Below, piece after piece: positions 61,939 through 64,000 of a stretch of 64,000 bases of DNA. The notes under the pieces were generated by a model. It was not told the origin of the DNA. It searched no databases and saw only the letters and a program-made list of their open reading frames with translations. Positions within the stretch are counted from its first letter, which is position 1. Each line of letters opens with the position of its first letter. The translations under genes and the position numbers were made by a program. The stretch lies in assembly GCF_003173755.1 (NCBI RefSeq), contig NZ_CP029553.1:4302001-4366000 (forward strand). Reading direction: 5' to 3'. This stretch comes from Methylobacterium terrae. GTDB lineage: Bacteria; Pseudomonadota; Alphaproteobacteria; Rhizobiales; Beijerinckiaceae.

Positions 61939-63252
61939 CTACTTGCCGATGCAGAAGCTGGAGAACAGGCGATCCAGCATCTCCTCGACCCCGACGCGCC
62001 CGGCGACCTCGCCGAGCGCCCGGACCGCGAGGCGCAGGTCCTCCGCCACCAGCTCGGCCGGCAGGAGCGCTCCGTGCATGACGACGCGGTCGAGATGGGC
62101 GAGGCAGCGCTCCAGGGCGAGGCGCTGACGCTCGCGGGTGACGAGTGCGTCGCCGAACCCGAGCGAAGCCTCGGCGTGGCGCTCGATCGCCGTTAGGAGC
62201 CGGTCGAGCCCGTACCCGGACGTCGCCGAGATCGCGACGTCGATGTCCGCGTCCAGGTTGGACAGATCGGCCTTGGTGGCGACCGTGAGGTGAGGCACCG
62301 ACAGGGGAGGGGCCTCTGCACCGCCGGGCTCGCGCAGCCACAGCACGAGGTCGGCCTGATCCATGCGGCGGCGGCTGCGGGCGACGCCTTCGGCCTCGAT
62401 CGCGTCGGTGCTGTCGCGCAGGCCCGCCGTGTCGACCAGCAGCACCGGCAATCCGCCGAGGTCGCAGCGCACCTCGATCGCATCCCGGGTCGTTCCCGGC
62501 ACCGCCGAGACGATCGCGGCGTCGCGCCGGGCCAGCGCGTTGAGCAGCGTCGACTTGCCGGCATTGGGGGCGCCGGCGAGCACCACCGTGAAGCCGTCCC
62601 GCAGGCGCTCGCCCCGGCGCCCGTCGGCGAGGGCGGAACGGACCGCGTCGCGCACCCTCGCCGCGGCGCTGCGGCCGGCCTCGGTCAGGGCCTCGTCGTC
62701 GACATCGCCCTCGTCGGAGAAATCGAGAGCGGCCTCCGTTCCGGCGAGCACGTCGAGGAGGGCGCTCCGCCAACTCTCGACCGCTCGGCCGAGGGCGCCG
62801 TCGAGCTGGCGCACGGCTTGGCGCCGCTGCGCCTCGGTCTCGGCGTCGATCAGGTCGGCCAGCCCCTCGACGGCGGTCAGGTCCATGCGGCCGTTGAGGA
62901 AGGCGCGGCGGGTGAAGGCGCCGGGTTCGGCCGGAACGAGGCCCGGCAGGCTGCCGAGGCTTCGCAGGATGGCCGCCCGCACCGCCGGACCTCCGTGGAG
63001 GTGCAGCTCCGCCATGTCCTCGCCGGTGGCGGTGCCGGGGCCGGGCAGCCAGGCGACGAGGGCGTGATCGAGGAGTTCGCCCGTTTCGGGCTCGCGGAGC
63101 GTGCGCAGTGACAGCCGCCGCGCCGGTGGCACCGGAGCCCGGATCAACGCCGACAGGGCCGGGCCCGCCTGCGGACCGCTGACCCGCACCACCGCGACGG
63201 CGGTGCGGCCGTAGCCGGTAGCGGGGGCGAAGATCGTGTCGGAGGTGAGCAT
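61939..63252 (-). CDS. mnmE: tRNA modification GTPase MnmE
   Basis: 437 aa. N-terminal formyl-THF-binding domain (MLTSDTIFAPATGYGRTAVAVV as start), central helical region, G domain with GAPNAGKST, PGTTRD, DTAGLRDS and the switch TKADL, and the C-terminal FCIGK with catalytic Cys. Complete. It works with MnmG in tRNA wobble-uridine modification. The first gene of the mnmE-mnmG-rsmG-parA-parB run. Confidence 0.96.
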   Translation of the reverse strand: MLTSDTIFAPATGYGRTAVAVVRVSGPQAGPALSALIRAPVPPARRLSLRTLREPETGELLDHALVAWLPGPGTATGEDMAELHLHGGPAVRAAILRSLGSLPGLVPAEPGAFTRRAFLNGRMDLTAVEGLADLIDAETEAQRRQAVRQLDGALGRAVESWRSALLDVLAGTEAALDFSDEGDVDDEALTEAGRSAAARVRDAVRSALADGRRGERLRDGFTVVLAGAPNAGKSTLLNALARRDAAIVSAVPGTTRDAIEVRCDLGGLPVLLVDTAGLRDSTDAIEAEGVARSRRRMDQADLVLWLREPGGAEAPPLSVPHLTVATKADLSNLDADIDVAISATSGYGLDRLLTAIERHAEASLGFGDALVTRERQRLALERCLAHLDRVVMHGALLPAELVAEDLRLAVRALGEVAGRVGVEEMLDRLFSSFCIGK

Positions 63253-63950
63253 GTTGTCAGGGCGTGGAGGTTGCAGCAGGGACGGCGGGCCGAACCGGTC
63301 GGTTCGGCGCACCGTCGCTAGCACGGATCCTCCGGTCGTACCGAACGCGCCAAGAGCCCGTCTCGAAAGATGCGTCCCCTTGGAAGCGCTGCCTTTGGAA
63401 GGGGGAGGAAAGTCAGTCCGATGCGAGGCTGGATCGCGTGCCCGAGGGAGCGGCGGCGAACGCCGGCACAAGAGCGTCGCCGTCATCCTGCGCCGATCGC
63501 CCGAGGGTGCGTTCCGCACACCGGGAAGCGGTCCGGCCGAACCGGAGAGGGAGGCGCAAGGCCGGTCTCCGGCGCCGTCGCTTTCTCCGCAGTGCCGGCG
63601 GGCGGTGCCTTGACGATGACGCTCCGGGCAACTCGGCTTCGTCCGAGTGCCTGGGTTTCCCCGTCGGCTTCGTTCCGGCGCCTCGAAGGAGGATGCGGAT
63701 CGAAGGCGATCGTGACCCTGTGGCCCGCGCACTGGTCCGCGTGACACGACACTGAGGCACAAGCCGCGATCCTCATGCATCACCCACCCACGACCTCGTC
63801 CCGAGGTGCGGGCGATCGACGATCGCGTGCCGTGCTTCGGAGGCAGGCCGATCGCGGAAGGAACGACCGACGAGGCGGCGTCCCATACGAGAACGGCGCC
63901 CCTCCCGGGGCGCCGCGCGGATCTCGGGACGATCGCGGCCGGCGGCCGGA
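63253..63950. other. Gene-free interval between mnmE and rho
   Basis: About 700 bases with no frame showing a recognisable domain, signal peptide or convincing ribosome binding site. A degenerate copy of the ACCTC..GAGGT-type repeat may be present near 63791-63808. The rho terminator is at 63894. Confidence 0.5.
63894..63915 (-). terminator. Hairpin downstream of rho
   Basis: CGGCGCCCC-TCCC-GGGGCGCCG, a 9-bp stem, 35 bases after the rho stop on the minus strand. It has no clear T tract on that strand, so its termination strength is uncertain. Confidence 0.55.
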
Positions 63951-64000
63951 TCAGGTGTTCATCGAGTCGAAGAAGTCGCCGTTGCTCTTGGTCTGGCGCA
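63951..64000 (-). CDS. rho: Transcription termination factor Rho (C-terminal end, cut by window)
   Basis: The last 16 codons read RQTKSNGDFFDSMNT plus stop, the conserved C terminus of Rho, which lies in the hexamer's RNA-translocating domain. The rest is outside the window. Its place before mnmE matches the alphaproteobacterial rho-mnmE-mnmG order. Confidence 0.9.
   Translation of the reverse strand, partial: RQTKSNGDFFDSMNT

Overview
The window looks like chromosomal DNA of a very GC-rich Rhizobiales alphaproteobacterium, most likely Methylobacterium or a close relative. This rests on gene content, the block rho-mnmE-mnmG-rsmG-parA-parB, dispersed intergenic repeats of a kind common in that group, and GGAAC-N16-CGTT promoters of the EcfG general stress response type. 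The genus is an inference, not a database match. No rRNA, tRNA, CRISPR array, prophage or intact insertion sequence was seen.

The first 45 kb is a patchwork of small catabolic and transport cassettes, each beside its own regulator. (1) 0.2-4.4 kb: M20 peptidase, polysaccharide-deacetylase/allantoinase-like enzyme and MFS symporter, divergent from an IclR regulator with a clear palindromic operator between them. (2) 4.4-8.4 kb: a His/Met-rich secreted mini-protein, FMN L-lactate dehydrogenase, a CPA1 Na+/H+ antiporter and small proteins. (3) 8.5-17.8 kb: cupin, histone-deacetylase-fold amidohydrolase and GntR regulator, divergent from a class II aldolase, a complete peptide-type ABC importer with fused ATPases, and a GhrA-type reductase. 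(4) 18-22 kb: small proteins, a probable nonsense-broken secreted ORF, an FkbM methyltransferase and an IlvD/Edd-type dehydratase. (5) 22-25.7 kb: a NitT/TauT-type ABC importer divergent from a GntR regulator. (6) 25.7-30.6 kb: orphan HigA-like antitoxin, Lrp regulator divergent from D-amino-acid dehydrogenase, a DUF429-Nudix pair and a beta-carbonic anhydrase. (7) 30.8-33.2 kb: a chemoreceptor ending in a PilZ domain. (8) 33.3-38.5 kb: a racemase-fold protein, a GntR regulator, a second NitT/TauT-type ABC importer and an arylmalonate-decarboxylase-like enzyme. (9) 38.5-45.2 kb: a stress island with divergent EcfG-type promoters, a class A beta-lactamase, YbaK, a third racemase-fold protein, a MerR/P-loop fusion, an HD hydrolase and a VapBC pair whose toxin has an altered active site.

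From 45.4 kb housekeeping genes dominate: panC, dapD, a cyclic-nucleotide-binding protein, a diguanylate cyclase, an OmpR-family regulator resembling CenR, a DEDDh exonuclease, an L,D-transpeptidase, a YggS-type PLP protein, leuS, lptE and holA. On the minus strand follow parB, parA, rsmG, mnmG and mnmE, with the last codons of rho at the right edge. ATGA overlaps couple mnmG-rsmG-parA. Three sites sharing the parS core GTTTCACGTGAAA lie in leuS, rsmG and the mnmE-mnmG gap, so the right end is probably the chromosome-partitioning centromere region, usually close to the replication origin.

The most interesting leads are the 33.3-38.5 kb locus (AMDase-like active site plus a racemase homologue without its cysteines), the MerR/P-loop fusion, the stress island with paired sigma-factor promoters, the VapC toxin with Asn at the first catalytic position, the His/Met-rich exported peptide, and the parS sites embedded in coding sequence.
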